Positions 1 to 11,498 are shown, numbered from the stretch's first letter. The stretch is 64,000 nt of DNA from Alnus glutinosa (GCF_958979055.1 NC_084894.1:6383501-6447500); one strand, 5' to 3'. The notes: generated from the letters alone by a model not told the origin. Made by a program: numbers and translations.

Positions 1-3000
1 CTCCCACTGACCTTAAGGTATATATATACTAATTAACAAGGTTTTCAGTAAACAATAAAACAATTACCTTGTAAAAAGTATATCACCGGTGAGAGATCTA
101 TCACAGCCCATAAATAGAATTCTTTAATTTGCAAGTATTTTGACTGTTATTTTATAAAATGTTTAGGTTGTGTCATGTAAACCTCATCTTTAAGATCCTC
201 ATTCATAAATGTTGTTTTCGCATCAATTTGATGTAGCTCTAGATCAAAATGAGCTACTAATGCTATGATTATCTCGATGAACCATTCTTAGACACTGGAG
301 AGAATGTTTCACGATAATCAATGCCTTCCTTATGAGTAAAAACATTGGCTACGAGTCTAGCTTGACTGTTGAGCAATGGATTTATCTCTTACTTCATGGC
401 ACTGAATCTCAATGCGGAGTTTTCTCCATTCATAGTATGTGAAAACAAATTTGGATCATCTTTATGTCCAATGTCAACATCAGACTCTGGGAGATATACA
501 ACATGATCACTAAGAATTGTTGATCTACTTATTCTATAGGATTTTCTTAATTCTACTTCCTCTACATTTTGCAATGGGAGAATAGATTTTGAACCTGTTC
601 TGTATGAGTTGGTTGTTCTAGAAGTGATTGTGGCTCAGGATAATCAATCTGATTTTCTCTGAATACAATCAATCATCTTCTATGAGGAGGAGATTTGGTC
701 AACTCTAGTGCTTCCTCAAATTCCAATTTATATGAATAAGCACTCCCACTAGGTTCCGTATCCTCTAAAAATTTTACAATCAACAACTCTAGGCTTATAT
801 GAAGGACAATAAAACATTAAAACCCTTTAAAGTTTACTAGATTGCTTATAAAAGATCCGCTGGTTGTCCTTGAATCTAATTTCCTAAGGCGAGGATTATA
901 AATCCTCTCTTTAGCAAGGCAACCCCATATGTGTAAATAATTTAAACTAAGCTTCCATCTATTTCATACTTTAAAAGGTGTCTTATGGACAACCTTAGAT
1001 GGAATACTGTTTAACATATACACAACGGTCTTCAAAGCTTTACTCTATAAGGGTAATAGCAGATTAGTATTACTAATCATTTCCCTTTGTGTGTACCTAC
1101 CTTAATACTCTATGCCTATATTAGATCTTATGATCTTCAAATTGTTTCTCCTCTTCTTCCTTATAGGTATTAAAAACATTCAATACCCCAGCTTTAATAT
1201 TTAGAAGATAGAGATACATAAACTTTATATGGTCATCACTAAAATAAATAAAAATATCTCTGACCATTTAGGCAATGAGTATGGAAAGGTTAACACCTTT
1301 CAATGTACATGATCTCAAGAATTTTAAAAGGCTCTCTTTGGCACCTCTAATGGTCTTATTGGTATGCTTTCCCTTACGCAGTCCACACAAGTACCAAAGT
1401 CAGTAAATTACCGACTTTTATTTTCTGTATAGAGATATATTTCAATCTCCAAAGCCATAACAAGAGCATTTTTAAATTCTCAAAGACTCTACTTTACGTC
1501 AACATCAATATGTAGAAACAAACAAATGATTTTGTTTCAAAAATTGGGATGTAGGTCAATTTTAAATAGACTTTAAATAAACCCCAACCAATATTCCATC
1601 TAAAATAAGAAAAATTTCAAAAATAAAATCGAAATTTTTAACAAACCAAACTAGAAAATAAATTTCTAAAAGATTATGGAATATAAATCATTTTTTAAGT
1701 AAAAAATATAACTGAATCTCAAAATTAACCTATAAATCCAAACATCCTCAAATTATAAACACGTGTTATTCACTTTTAAAAAGATTCTGCATTTGTGTTG
1801 ACAACGTGGATTGTTAAACCATAATCAATCCACAACATATTTGAATGAGTCACTAAAAGAGATTCACGACATACTAGATATATGAGATTATCTTTATTTT
1901 AAGTCATTTCTCATACTTCACGCAATCTTTCTTTATATACCATTAATTTTCCTTATTGCATGAGAAATAGGTATCTTGATTGCCATAATACTTTATTGGC
2001 ACCTTATTCTCATGCTTTAAGTGTTGGGCATGATTGCATTTATCGGTCTTTCCCTTAACATGAGTAATCATGTGAACACTTTATAGATTCTCTTGAACAC
2101 ACATGGTTAGAAGTTCACTTACTAACCATTTATCCTTATGTGTAGTAAAAGATAAAATTCTACACTTAGAAGAAAGAATTCAAAAATGAAATAGACCAAT
2201 AATGACTCAAAAAATCTCAATCTTTATAGACTTAGGCTAAGCTATAATTTCCTTCATTCCCATAATGAGATTATAAACACTTTAGAAACTGTAAAAGGTT
2301 TGTTTTTAAAGCTTTTTTTTTTTTTTTTTTTTTCTATTAGGGTTCTGGCCAAGTTTTGTTTGAACTTACTAAATGTTCATAAACAACCTTTATAAAACTT
2401 TGGCTCTAAAACATTCAGGAATAAATCCTTGATGACTTTAGTGACATGAGATTTCATGAACATCTAACTTAAGTAATTAAATCACTCCCACCGTTCATGC
2501 TTAATAATCTCAAGTGGCGTACTTAATTCCGCGGGAGTAGGTGGTTTGTCCACACGGAGCACCAAAATTTTTAACACCCCAAATAAAAAAGCATATTAAT
2601 ATTTTTCAGTCAGAAAAATATTACCATAATGTATTGGAATATGAAACTACCAAGGTAGAGTAATATGAATAGCTGCAATAACCCAAAAATAAAATAAATA
2701 CTTTAATGCTATGAATTAACTTTATTTTAAATTAGCCAATGCTAATTTAAATAGTAAATTTCAACCTACCTGTGGGCAAAAGTTGCATCATGCATGAAAT
2801 TTACTCTTTATCAATAAGACTAATAAATTTAAATATTGATAAATAAAATTCTTCGTACCTGTGGGCAACCGAGAGAAATTTTACTTTCAATACTAAATTT
2901 GTTATCTTATTATAATTAAGTCATAAAAATAAAAACTTCCCTGTGGGGATAAGTAATTAAATTTATGAATTAATTACAAGACGATGTTAATTTTTCTATA

Positions 3001-3663
3001 TGAAGTTCACGTGTACGATCTTTATGCAATTATTATAAAATCGAGATGCTGTGGCTCTCCCAAAATCATAATAATCATGCTGTAATTCATGAACATCTAA
3101 TAAATCTTTATAAGGTTCATGCGTGTAATCCTGATGTAATTATCATTAAAATTTGGGATGTTGTGGCTCCCCAAAATCATAATGATAATTACGTGTGTGT
3201 AATCTTAATGCAATTGTCATTCAAAATTGGGATGCTGTGGCTCTCCCAAAATTATCATGATAATTGCTACTTCATTAACATCTAACAACTTTATAGATGC
3301 CCCCTTAATAGCCCCAGGAATATAACAAACCAATACTTAAATGGAATAAACAGCATTTTCCAAGGTGCAAGCAGATAAGCTCCCAGAAAAGTGAGGGGGG
3401 TCACACCGGACACACTTAAATCCCAAGACTTTCCTTGCCAGAACTTTCCCCGACATTGCATTCTTAGATATTACTGTAAACACACCAGTATATATGGTAT
3501 TGTTAATTATTCTTAGGTCTAGGCATCAAGCAATTTATATTTAAACAATATAAATTCAACAATTAAAAATATATTCCTCAATTCATGTATTAAATAAACA
3601 ATAATTTTAATACACAGTACTGTAAATAATAAAGGGAATAAAACCTTAATGTGAAAGCATAAA

Positions 3664-3742
3664 ACCAGGCTTAACTCAATGGTTTGAAGCTTGTCATTTT
3701 ATGGACATGAAGGTCCCAAGTTCAAGTTCGAACCCCATATGA
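3664..3742 (+). repeat. tRNA-like (SINE-type) segment inside the copia leader
   Basis: The stretch has an A-box-like GGCTTAACTCAATGG and, about 50 bases on, a B-box-like AAGTTCGAACCCC. This is the spacing of a tRNA-derived promoter. No clear target duplication or A-tail was found. It may be a SINE head inserted in the leader or part of the leader itself. Confidence 0.35.
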
Positions 3743-4412
3743 GCCAAATCTTTTATTTTATTTAAATGCTACTGTAATTGGCTACTATATTGGGTTGGAC
3801 TTCTGGGTCACAAGACTCCAAATGGGCTACTGTATTTGGGCAATTGGGTCAACCCACTTAATCGGGTCAGGCCTCTGAGTCTATGTATAGTGCTGGCCCA
3901 AACTAGGTCAGCCCACTTAAATGGCCCAAAACTACATGGGTTTTAAAAAACCTTACCCGAAAAATATATCCAACCCAAAAACTTTAATGGGTCAAAACCC
4001 TACCCAGTCACCAACCAACCCGACCCGTAATGTTCCAGATGGGTTGAAAACCCTAAAAATGGAACCCTAGCCGCTACCCCTTTATGAAAATACCCATATC
4101 AAGATTACAACAACTCAAAATTAGGCAATATATCACAATACACAGAATAGTGATAAAACAAAAAATAGTTATATCAAATTTATGGGTCTTCACAAACAGT
4201 ACGTGAACAACAAATATTCACAAAATAATCGCTAATGCGTTTCTATCATGTTACAAAAGACGAAATATTGCTCAAACAATATTGACAAACAGAAGTGAAC
4301 AATACCAAATAGAATATACTTGATTCAATATTGATAACCAATAAAAAATACTTGATTCAATATTGATAACGCATAGTAAAATTATACGCTAAGCAAAATA
4401 GCACAGAGGATG

Positions 4413-4424
4413 GCTCTGATACCA
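4413..4424 (-). other. Copia primer binding site (tRNA-iMet)
   Basis: The minus strand reads TGGTATCAGAGC, the usual Ty1/copia primer site complementary to initiator tRNA-Met. It lies two bases inside the LTR end. Confidence 0.85.
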
Positions 4425-4426
4425 CA

Positions 4427-4880
4427 TGTTAGAAATAATTAACAATTATTTCTTTAACCTAACATGCGCAGCGAAAAATTAAAGAGAACAGTTTTAGGCA
4501 TACCTCCGGCCATTGTTGCTCAAGCACTCCTCCAGAACTTCTAAGAACAAAATTATGAGGTGTCTTCTAACCTATGCCTATTGCTTGATGGCTGTACTGA
4601 TGGTGTACACAGGCACTCTATTTATAGGCTAGGTTAGGGACCCTCAAATGGTAAACACCGAATTGTTTCCTTCCATCAAGGAAACAATATTGTTAATTGA
4701 TTTTTAAAATCAATTAACCGATTCCATATTTACGGTAATCTAAATTAATAGAAATAACCATAATACGGATTCCATATTTACGGTAATCTAAATTAATAGA
4801 AATAATCATAATACCGTATATATTTATTAAAAAATAATAAACATAGCAAACACCGTAAATGTGATATAAAGGCCACAACA
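4427..4880 (-). repeat. 5' LTR of the copia fossil
   Basis: In element orientation it starts TGTTGTGGCC and ends TTTCTAACA, giving the TG...CA ends of an LTR. It holds a TATA-like CTATAAATAG near 4618-4630. It also has a tandem duplication of about 49 bp (near 4720-4767 and 4769-4815). It ends two bases before the primer binding site. The outer boundary at 4880 is inferred from the terminal inverted match and from where similarity between the two germin gene 3' flanks begins (about 4900). Confidence 0.7.
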
Positions 4881-5066
4881 AAAAAGGAATATTACACTTA
4901 ATGCTGACAAAGGCAATGATATATATACCCTTCTAAACAAGAAGGGTAATTATTCAAAAAAACAAAAAAAAATGGAAGCAAGAAACAGAAAGGGAACAAA
5001 TTAAAACACCATAGAACATTGAGTTAACGATCATAAAATAGCTACTAGTGGTAATGAACGGTATCC

Positions 5067-5693
5067 TTATGGCTTGGGAGCAAGACCAGCTTTAAGATGT
5101 TGAATGGTGGCAATGTCAGTCTTGAATGACAAAGCCAAGACATTGTCATCAATGCTAGTGTTGAACAAAGTGTTGGGAAGTGAAACGGTTCCAGCATTTG
5201 CGCTTCCAAAAGCTGAAATTGCTAGCGCCGGGGCTTGCGCGGCAGGGTTAAATTGAAAGTGCACGAGTCCTTTTGGAAACACAAAAATATCACCCGTCTG
5301 TAATGTTTGATTAAACAGCTTGTTGGTAGTATCAATGAACCCCACTTGAAGGGTACCATCGATCAGGAAAAGAAGCTCAGCAGAGCGAGGATGGGTGTGC
5401 GGTGGGTTGGTAGAGCCAGCTGCAAATTCAAGAACAGCAATAGAAACACTCTGCCCATTAAGAGCCGGAAATTCAGTCAAGGCTGCTTTGGAGACCTTAA
5501 AGCCTGTGAGAGGGCCAGCTGTAATAAGGGAACGCATGCCAGTAAATGTAAAGAAATTCTCATCAATTGTGGTGTTTGGGGGGGCTATAAAGTCAAAGAT
5601 AATGTCTGGATCTCCCGCTATTGCCATTTTCATAATGGCAAATGAAAAAATTAGTAACGAGAAGAATTTCACAGCGAAAGTATTAGAGGCCAT
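5067..5693 (-). CDS. Germin-like protein, subfamily 9 type (copy 1)
   Basis: Intronless gene for a 208-residue secreted cupin, the usual germin-like length. The N-terminus is a signal peptide (hydrophobic to about residue 26, ending AIAG before DPD). Germin box 1 reads GSTNPPHTHPRSAE and box 2 reads FPKGLVHFQFN. Together they give the three His and one Glu metal ligands of the cupin barrel. Germin-like proteins are apoplastic; family members act as oxalate oxidase or superoxide dismutase, or have no known enzyme activity. The protein contains no cysteine, so it lacks the N-terminal disulfide of classical germins, as I recall for the GLP9-like group. A TATA box lies about 75-85 bases upstream. 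It is about 83% identical (173/208) to copy 2, in the same orientation about 3.5 kb away, so the pair is a tandem duplication. The substrate cannot be read from sequence. Confidence 0.93.
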   Translation of the reverse strand: MASNTFAVKFFSLLIFSFAIMKMAIAGDPDIIFDFIAPPNTTIDENFFTFTGMRSLITAGPLTGFKVSKAALTEFPALNGQSVSIAVLEFAAGSTNPPHTHPRSAELLFLIDGTLQVGFIDTTNKLFNQTLQTGDIFVFPKGLVHFQFNPAAQAPALAISAFGSANAGTVSLPNTLFNTSIDDNVLALSFKTDIATIQHLKAGLAPKP

Positions 5694-5767
5694 AGAAGAG
5701 AATTCGAGTATAGATAAGGGTAAAGCTGATATGGGGTTTTAGTGATTGTTGATGTGGTAGAAAGGCT

Positions 5768-5777
5768 GTATTTATAG
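5768..5777 (-). promoter_or_regulatory. TATA box of germin-like copy 1
   Basis: The minus strand reads CTATAAATAC, 75-84 bases before the ATG at 5693. The same ten bases occur upstream of the second copy. Confidence 0.6.
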
Positions 5778-5779
5778 TG

Positions 5780-6245
5780 TTATCCTTATCCGTATAGAAT
5801 TTGAAGGAAAGGCAATCGTGTTTGTGCTTCTTCTGCAGGCCCTTTATGGATGACAGCTTGAGATGAAAACTACAAAGTCATTATTCTTGTAGGCTTGTAG
5901 CTGCACTTCTTTGGTTTTGTCATCCGATCGGCTGCTAAAAGACACCAAGAAAGTACATGTTTTGCCTTAACTTCACGACTGCTATACATGCAATAGCTAA
6001 AAATCATATGCCCTGCTGTTCCTTAAAGTACGTTCTGAGGTTGGTATCACTAAACTGAAGTGGAAGAATGGCAGATAGATACTTACTCTTGTAGTTCCGT
6101 TCTTTCTTCTTCTTATTCTTTTTCTTCTTCTTCCTTTTTTTTGTTTTTTTAAAGAAAATTATCTAAGAACGGGTTACAGGGTTCAAAATATTGAAAAATG
6201 GGTGGACTCCCGGCCCCAATAACACACTCAAAACGAAAATACAAT

Positions 6246-6302
<57 letters not shown>

Positions 6303-6315
6303 AAATAATATTAAA
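5780..6315. other. Intergenic stretch with a 53-nt A tract
   Basis: Upstream region of germin-like copy 1, then pyrimidine-rich sequence and an uninterrupted run of 53 A at 6248-6300. The run abuts the target duplication of the next MITE. No gene seen. Confidence 0.6.
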
Positions 6316-6643
6316 GGATAATTGCACCACTGATCCTTGGAATTGACCTAAATTACGAATCACTCACTGTGGTAATATAATTACAAATCACTCTCTGAAC
6401 CCGTTTTCCATCCACCAAGTAAACAACCATTAGTAGATTACAATACAAATGATATTTAGAGGTTGTCTCACTATTTATATGACGTGGCAAATTAGCGGAT
6501 TCTGTTAACTTTGTGGAAGAAAAACAGGTTTAAGGAGTGATTCATAATTATAGTTTACTACAAGGATCTTCCATGAACTTTTTATACAACAAAGAATAAT
6601 TTGTAATTAAGGTCAACCCCAAAGACCAATGATACAATTATTC
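6316..6643. mobile_element. MULE-type MITE with 11-bp target duplication
   Basis: The ends are imperfect inverted repeats of about 50 bp. The left starts GGATAATTGCACCACTGATC; the reverse complement of the right starts GAATAATTGTATCATTGGTC. Directly outside them, ATAATATTAAA occurs at 6305-6315 and again at 6644-6654. A 9-11 bp duplication fits Mutator-like elements. At 328 bp with no coding capacity it is non-autonomous. Confidence 0.85.
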
Positions 6644-7417
6644 ATAATATTAAATCGGCCAAAAAATGACCTGGTCTCTTTATAAAGCGACTAAAAGCAG
6701 TAACTAATGCAAAGCCAATGGGCATGCGAAGGTACACGAACCTTGAAAGGACCCTGGACCTTTCCCGAACTCGCCCTAGCTAGCAAGCAACTGTAATGAG
6801 AACCAAACGGATGCTGGTAAACGATGAGAACTGAAATCCCTTCTGGATTCGATGAAGAGGAAAGAGCACCGGAGATGCTCTTGTAGTTTAAATATGAACT
6901 TGCATATGCTAACTTAATTCGCTAGAATTAATTGACGAACAATTTCAGAGGTGGAGTAGGGCAGAAGAAGTTTTCTCAAGCAAAAATTCCGAATTCAATG
7001 GCTTAACTTCCTCTAGGTAAATTTAGATATAATTTTATTTAAAATTTTGTATTTTGTATTTTCTAACCATTAATTTTTTACTAAATCTTTAATTAAGTTC
7101 TTATAAAAAACGTGCTTTATGACTTTATGCAGTACTATTCATATAAAAAAATTATAATATAAGTACTCAGAATCAAACATAAAAAAGACTCTTACTTTCT
7201 TCTTCAAATTATTCTTATTCTCTTTTCTTTTCTTTTTTTTTTCTTTTTGTGGTTTTTTCCTTTTGAAGACAAATTAAATTTTTAAAAAATTTTTTTAGCA
7301 AATCTTACGTGGTTTATAGGCCCCCCGGATAATGACGTGGCAGCTTTGACTTGGCCTTCTACATATGTGGGCTAATGTGGCCACATTTCAACAATTATTT
7401 AGATTAGAAGGTGATTA

Positions 7418-7734
7418 AGAGTAGGTTTGGGTTTGTGATTTCAAAAAGTGCGAAATAAAAATAGTGATTTTAAAATGTGCAATTTGAAAAAGTAATTTTT
7501 AAAAACGTAGTTAAGCTTTTGGCAAAATTACAATTTAGCCTTTAAATTCATAGATTAGCCTTTAAAATTCTGTGTTTTCAAAAAAGTATTTCATTGCCTG
7601 CAATTTGAAAAACAGCCTTTTGCATTTTCATAGAACAATTTTTAAAAATAAAATTCCGAAACGATTCACTTTCTACGATTTAGTTTAAATCACGATTTTT
7701 GTCTACGAAATCGCAATTCCAAACGCACCCTAAA
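7418..7734. mobile_element. MITE-like element, copy 1 of a two-copy family
   Basis: The left end reads GTAGGTTTGGGTTTGTGATT and the reverse-complemented right end reads GGTGCGTTTGGAATTGCGAT, an imperfect terminal inverted repeat. The interior repeats AGTGATTTTAAAATGTGCAA. A second, more decayed copy lies at about 35828-36120. No duplication was identified with confidence. Confidence 0.55.
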
Positions 7735-8391
7735 TAAGCAATTTGTAAAAAGAAAAAAAAAATTATGGAGTTGATCTTCGAAATTGATAATCCAAAACCA
7801 ATATTCATCGTATGATAACTCTAGTAATAATTTTTAATTTTCCAAACTAATGATTATGAAATTTCAAGATATATCACAAGAGCAATCTATTAACTTCATT
7901 TCTAAACTTACTATATATATATCATATAGTGTTGTCAGAAGAGTCAAAGAGCCTTCTTTGGAAGCAAATAGCCAAATAGTACTGGTGTTTTTTTTTTTTT
8001 TTTTTTTCCCACTCGGTTTCAAAATAAAATAGAAACCCGATTAGGTTAAAAAAATAAAAATAAAAAAAGGTTTATATTGTTACTTTTTTTTTTGTTTTTT
8101 GTTTTCAAAACATGCAAAATTACTCTCATTGGAATCTATCCAAAGAAGCACCTAAATCCATTGATTAGGCACAATCAACGGTTAGTTAGAACCATTAGTT
8201 AGTTTGATTTTGGGCCGTTGATCGGAATTCTTTACCTGATTTCAGATCCAAAGCAATTTTTTTTTCTCCCAACAAGTTTTCAGATCCAATGATCACGTTT
8301 GGATTCAAAAACTGGCTTTGCAAAAACACTTTGTTCCCTCGTCTCAACCACACACTCATTCAAACTTGAAAACAACTAGAGCAAAACAGCT

Positions 8392-8743
8392 CTAAATAAC
8401 CAGAGAAAAGTCCTCTGATGAAACAAAAGGTCTAAGAAATTCTGGAATACAATGAAGCCACACGCAATCTTGATCATGTTGATGGCCTGCCTTTGCCAAT
8501 TGGTGTGCAGCCGAGTTACCCACTCGTTTGATATGACAAACCTCCCAGACCTGAAAATAACGAAGAATATCTAAGATGTCTGCAATAATTTGTCCATGGA
8601 TAGACCAAATGAACTTCTGATTTTTTATAACGGAGACAACTTGCAAGGAAATTCCCTTTCAAAATTATCTTTAACAAACCCCTACCACGACAAAACTCCA
8701 TTGCTTGCAATGCTGCCATCGCCTCATCAACTACCGGATTCAC
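8392..8743 (-). pseudogene. LINE RNase H (RVT_3) domain fragment
   Basis: Translated in two minus-strand frames, this gives a plant LINE-type RNase H tail. The first part reads EAMAALQAMEFCRGRG. The second contains VVSVIKNQKF, then VCHIKRVGNSAAHQLAKAG, then an ending of the CIPEFL type. The H-x-x-RxxNxxAHxLAK motif marks the C-terminal part of the domain. The frame changes near 8640, where one extra base in GGGAATTTCCTTGCAAGTTG shifts the reading. The upstream reverse transcriptase is absent. It is a truncated, dead LINE piece, or less likely a decayed host RNase H-like gene. Confidence 0.7.
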
Positions 8744-9180
8744 CTATTGTAATAAAGTTTTACAAAAGCTTTTTGGATGGCAGATGAACATGGCTTATTA
8801 TGTCTCATTGAAAGACTCTTTAAGTACTAATCTCTTAATTAGAAAAAAGAAAGAAAGTATTAATCTCTTTATTAACATGCTATAATTAACAATTACTTTT
8901 CTCGTTTTGATCCCAATGAAATGAGTTGCATTCCAATTTTTTTTTTTTTTTTACTACATGCATAGATATTCATATCCAACAATTTAGAAAAATATATGAA
9001 TAAGACAAATAAAACAAATAAAAGTTCATAAAAAGTTCATGTTGACAAATTTGATGATACATACCCTTCTAAACAAGAGGGTAATTATTCAATAAAAGCA
9101 AAAACAACCACCATGTGGACTAAGGGCCAAAGAACAACGAGTTATCATAAAATAACAACTACCGAAAATGAATGCTATTC

Positions 9181-9807
9181 TTAGGACTTGGGAGCAAGAC
9201 CAGCCTTAAGGTGTTGAATGGTGGCAACGTCAGTCTTGAAGGACAAAGCTAAGACATTGTCGTCAATGCTAGCATTGAACAAAGTGTTGGGAATTGAAAC
9301 AGTTCCGGCATTTGCGCTTCCAAAAGCTGAAATTGCTATCGCAGGTGCATTTGCGGCAGCGTTATACTGAAAGTGCACAAGTCCTTTTGGAAACACAAAC
9401 ATATCACCTGTTTGTAGTGTCTGAGTAAACAGCTTGTTAGTGGTATCAACGAACCCCACTTGAAGGGTACCATCAATTAGGAAAAGGAGCTCAGCAGAGC
9501 GAGGATGGATGTGCGGTGGATTAGTGGAGCCAGCCGGGAATTCAAGAACAGCAATAGAAACACTCTGCCCATTCAGAGCCGGGAATTCAGCCAAGGCTGC
9601 TTTGGAAACCTTAAAGGCTGTGGGAAGGCCTCCTCCAACAAGGGAACGCATGCCAGTAAATGTGAAGAAATTCCCATCAACTGTAACATTTGGGGGAGCT
9701 ATAAAGCCTGTGAGGATGTTTGGATCCGCTGCTGCCGCCATTTGGATGATGGCAAATGAAGAAATTAACATTGAGAAGAATTTCATGGCGAAAGTTTTAG
9801 AGGCCAT
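9181..9807 (-). CDS. Germin-like protein, subfamily 9 type (copy 2)
   Basis: Intronless, 208 residues. The signal peptide is hydrophobic to about residue 26 (AAA before DPN). Germin box 1 is GSTNPPHIHPRSAE and box 2 is FPKGLVHFQYN, so all four metal ligands are present. It is cysteine-free like copy 1. Predicted secreted cupin of the apoplast; catalytic activity unknown. The 35 residue differences from copy 1 cluster in the signal peptide and in residues 30-65, while the barrel and C-terminus are nearly identical. This suggests purifying selection on the core. The 3' flanks are also alike, both carrying CCCTTCTAAACAAGA about 100 bases past the stop, so the duplication included flanking DNA. 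Confidence 0.93.
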   Translation of the reverse strand: MASKTFAMKFFSMLISSFAIIQMAAAADPNILTGFIAPPNVTVDGNFFTFTGMRSLVGGGLPTAFKVSKAALAEFPALNGQSVSIAVLEFPAGSTNPPHIHPRSAELLFLIDGTLQVGFVDTTNKLFTQTLQTGDMFVFPKGLVHFQYNAAANAPAIAISAFGSANAGTVSIPNTLFNASIDDNVLALSFKTDVATIQHLKAGLAPKS

Positions 9808-9914
9808 GGAAGAGAAGTTGAGGTTTAGAATAAGGCCGGGTAAAGCTGATATGGGATTTTAATGGTTGTTGGTGTGGTGGAATGAGGTGCTGATCGAGGC
9901 TTATAAGAAAGGGT

Positions 9915-9924
9915 GTATTTATAG
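9915..9924 (-). promoter_or_regulatory. TATA box of germin-like copy 2
   Basis: CTATAAATAC on the minus strand, 108-117 bases before the ATG at 9807. It is identical to the box of copy 1. Confidence 0.6.
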
Positions 9925-10119
9925 GTTGTTTTCCGTATAGAATTTTTAAGGAAAGGCAATCGTTTGTGTGCTCCTGCAGGCCTTCTGAGAAAACTACGAA
10001 GTCATTCTTCTTGTAGCTGCAGGTTTTTTTGGTTGTTAGTCATTTGGCTGGTGCCCAGCAAAATACAGTAGCTAAAAACTAATATACTCTCGGTTTTTTT
10101 TTCTCTCTCTCTAGGTAAA

Positions 10120-10570
10120 GGCAATATAACATTCACATCTGTTTCAGAAAATATTTAGTTAAAAAAAATATAACATTCCATCTTTCAATTTTTTTTAATT
10201 TCACCTATCCGTTAGAATTTTTCGTTAAATTCTCTCAACATTCCCAAAACACCGCTGTTTTTTCTTTCTTTTTTTAAAAAATAAAAAATAAATAAATAAA
10301 TAAAGATTCAAGTATAACTATTTTTGCAAATTTCATTAAATTCTTATTGATGCCTAAATTCTTGCAATATTTTCTTTTTTTTTCTAAAAGTAACGAGGGG
10401 TATTTTAAGAATTTTAAAACTCATCCATTAGGATTTAACGAAAAATTATAATGAATTGCTGAAATTGAAAAAATGTGAAAGATTGATACACTAAATTGAC
10501 ATTTTTTAAAGTTTAAGAGTATGATTGCAAAAGTGATAAAAGATCAGGGGTGATTAATGAAGTTTTTCCT
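10120..10570. repeat. Decayed long-TIR repeat related to the 12998-13385 MITE
   Basis: The right end, reverse-complemented, contains AACTTCATTAATCACC and then CTTAAACTTTAAAAAATG. The middle reads CCGTTAGAATTTTTCGTTAAAT. Both match the element in peroxidase intron 1. The left end is not clear, so the boundaries are rough. Confidence 0.45.
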
Positions 10571-10629
10571 TCTTTTTTTAGCTTCCATTTTTCACAACAC
10601 CTACTAAGCATTTTAGCTATCCACTTTTA

Positions 10630-10920
10630 CGTTCCCAAGGTGTAGCTCAATTGGCTGGGAACTACACCTTATGAAGCGGGAGTAATGCTACACATCATCC
10701 CTTTGTCCTCCTTTTGTCCTCCCAAATTTGATGTGGCTCTTAAAATCACCATTGAATTTATGATAGATCATTATTAAATTTTGATCCATTGGTGATTTTA
10801 AGAGCCACATCAATTTTGGGAGGATAAAAGGTAGACAAGAGGATGATGTGTAGCATTACTCATGAAGCGGAGGATTCTCCCTCTCTCCTCTTATGTGACA
10901 TGAAGGAAAAAAAAAAAAAA
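10630..10920 (+). mobile_element. tRNA-derived SINE, split by a MITE
   Basis: The head reads GGTGTAGCTCAATTGGCTGG (tRNA A-box type) and the tail is a run of A ending at 10920. CTATCCACTTTTA (10617-10629) before it and CTATCCGCTTTTA (10921-10933) after it form a 13-bp target duplication with one mismatch. The SINE is interrupted by the MITE at 10680-10861. Without that insertion and its duplication the SINE is about 100 bp. It resembles the SINE at 45799-45920 (shared ATGAAG-GGAGG stretch after the A-box). Confidence 0.8.
10680..10861. mobile_element. MULE-type MITE inserted in the SINE
   Basis: Near-perfect long inverted ends: the left starts GAGTAATGCTACACATCATC, and the right, reverse-complemented, starts with the same 20 bases. 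ATGAAGCGG flanks it at 10671-10679 and 10862-10870, an exact 9-bp target duplication typical of Mutator-like elements. It is 182 bp with no coding capacity. Confidence 0.92.
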
Positions 10921-10956
10921 CTATCCGCTTTTAGTATTAAATTTAAAATATTCTTT

Positions 10957-10987
<31 letters not shown>

Positions 10988-11498
10988 TATTCTCAAAGAT
11001 GAGAGATAATAAAATTTCTTTTTTTATTATTAATTTAATTTATGCATTATTGAGCAAATTTGCTTAATTAGCACCGTAACAACTAGTCAAATCCGTAGTC
11101 AAAATAATTAAACGGATGTAGTCATGTAGAGCTTGTTTTTGTATTTTCTGTTAGAGGTTAGCCAAAATAGCCAAGAGGTTGGGGTAGCCCAAATGTACGT
11201 AAGTACCCTACAACAGCAAAATAGACATGATTGAAGGAAGATCAGTGATTCAATGAGGCTTTCTTTAATAATATCATCTTTGATCTTATATGTGATACAA
11301 CGACTTAGAACTTATTAAAATAACCTCAAAAATTAATAAATAATTAAATAAAATAACCCCAAAAGAATTACAGGGAAACAAATTAAAGATGAAAATGATC
11401 GACCCAGATGAACAATAATTAACCCAATATAAGAAAAAACAAACAAAATGCAAAAAAAAACCAAAATATTAAGGATTCATGATGTGTCTTGGCATTAA

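Larger units (their letters stand above)
1..4880 (-). mobile_element. Ty1/copia LTR retrotransposon fossil, cut by window edge
   Basis: Read on the minus strand, the stretch keeps recognisable copia polyprotein pieces. Near 1330-1400 there is a pre-integrase segment of the CVDC-x-KGKHTNKT type. Near 389-574 there is the linker around RISRSTI and DIGHKDDPNLFSH. Near 180-300 there is reverse transcriptase sequence of the type HFDLELHQIDAKTTF. The 5' LTR lies at 4427-4880, followed by an initiator-tRNA-Met primer binding site. A leader of about 1.8 kb separates the primer site from the coding part. The element is badly broken, with many lesions, and its 3' end lies outside the window. Only one LTR is visible, so no age can be read from LTR pairs, but the decay suggests an old copy. 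Confidence 0.85.

Noticed and set aside
3040-3270. CRISPR-like spaced repeats
   Set aside because: Only three diverged units in a plant retroelement leader; no cas context.
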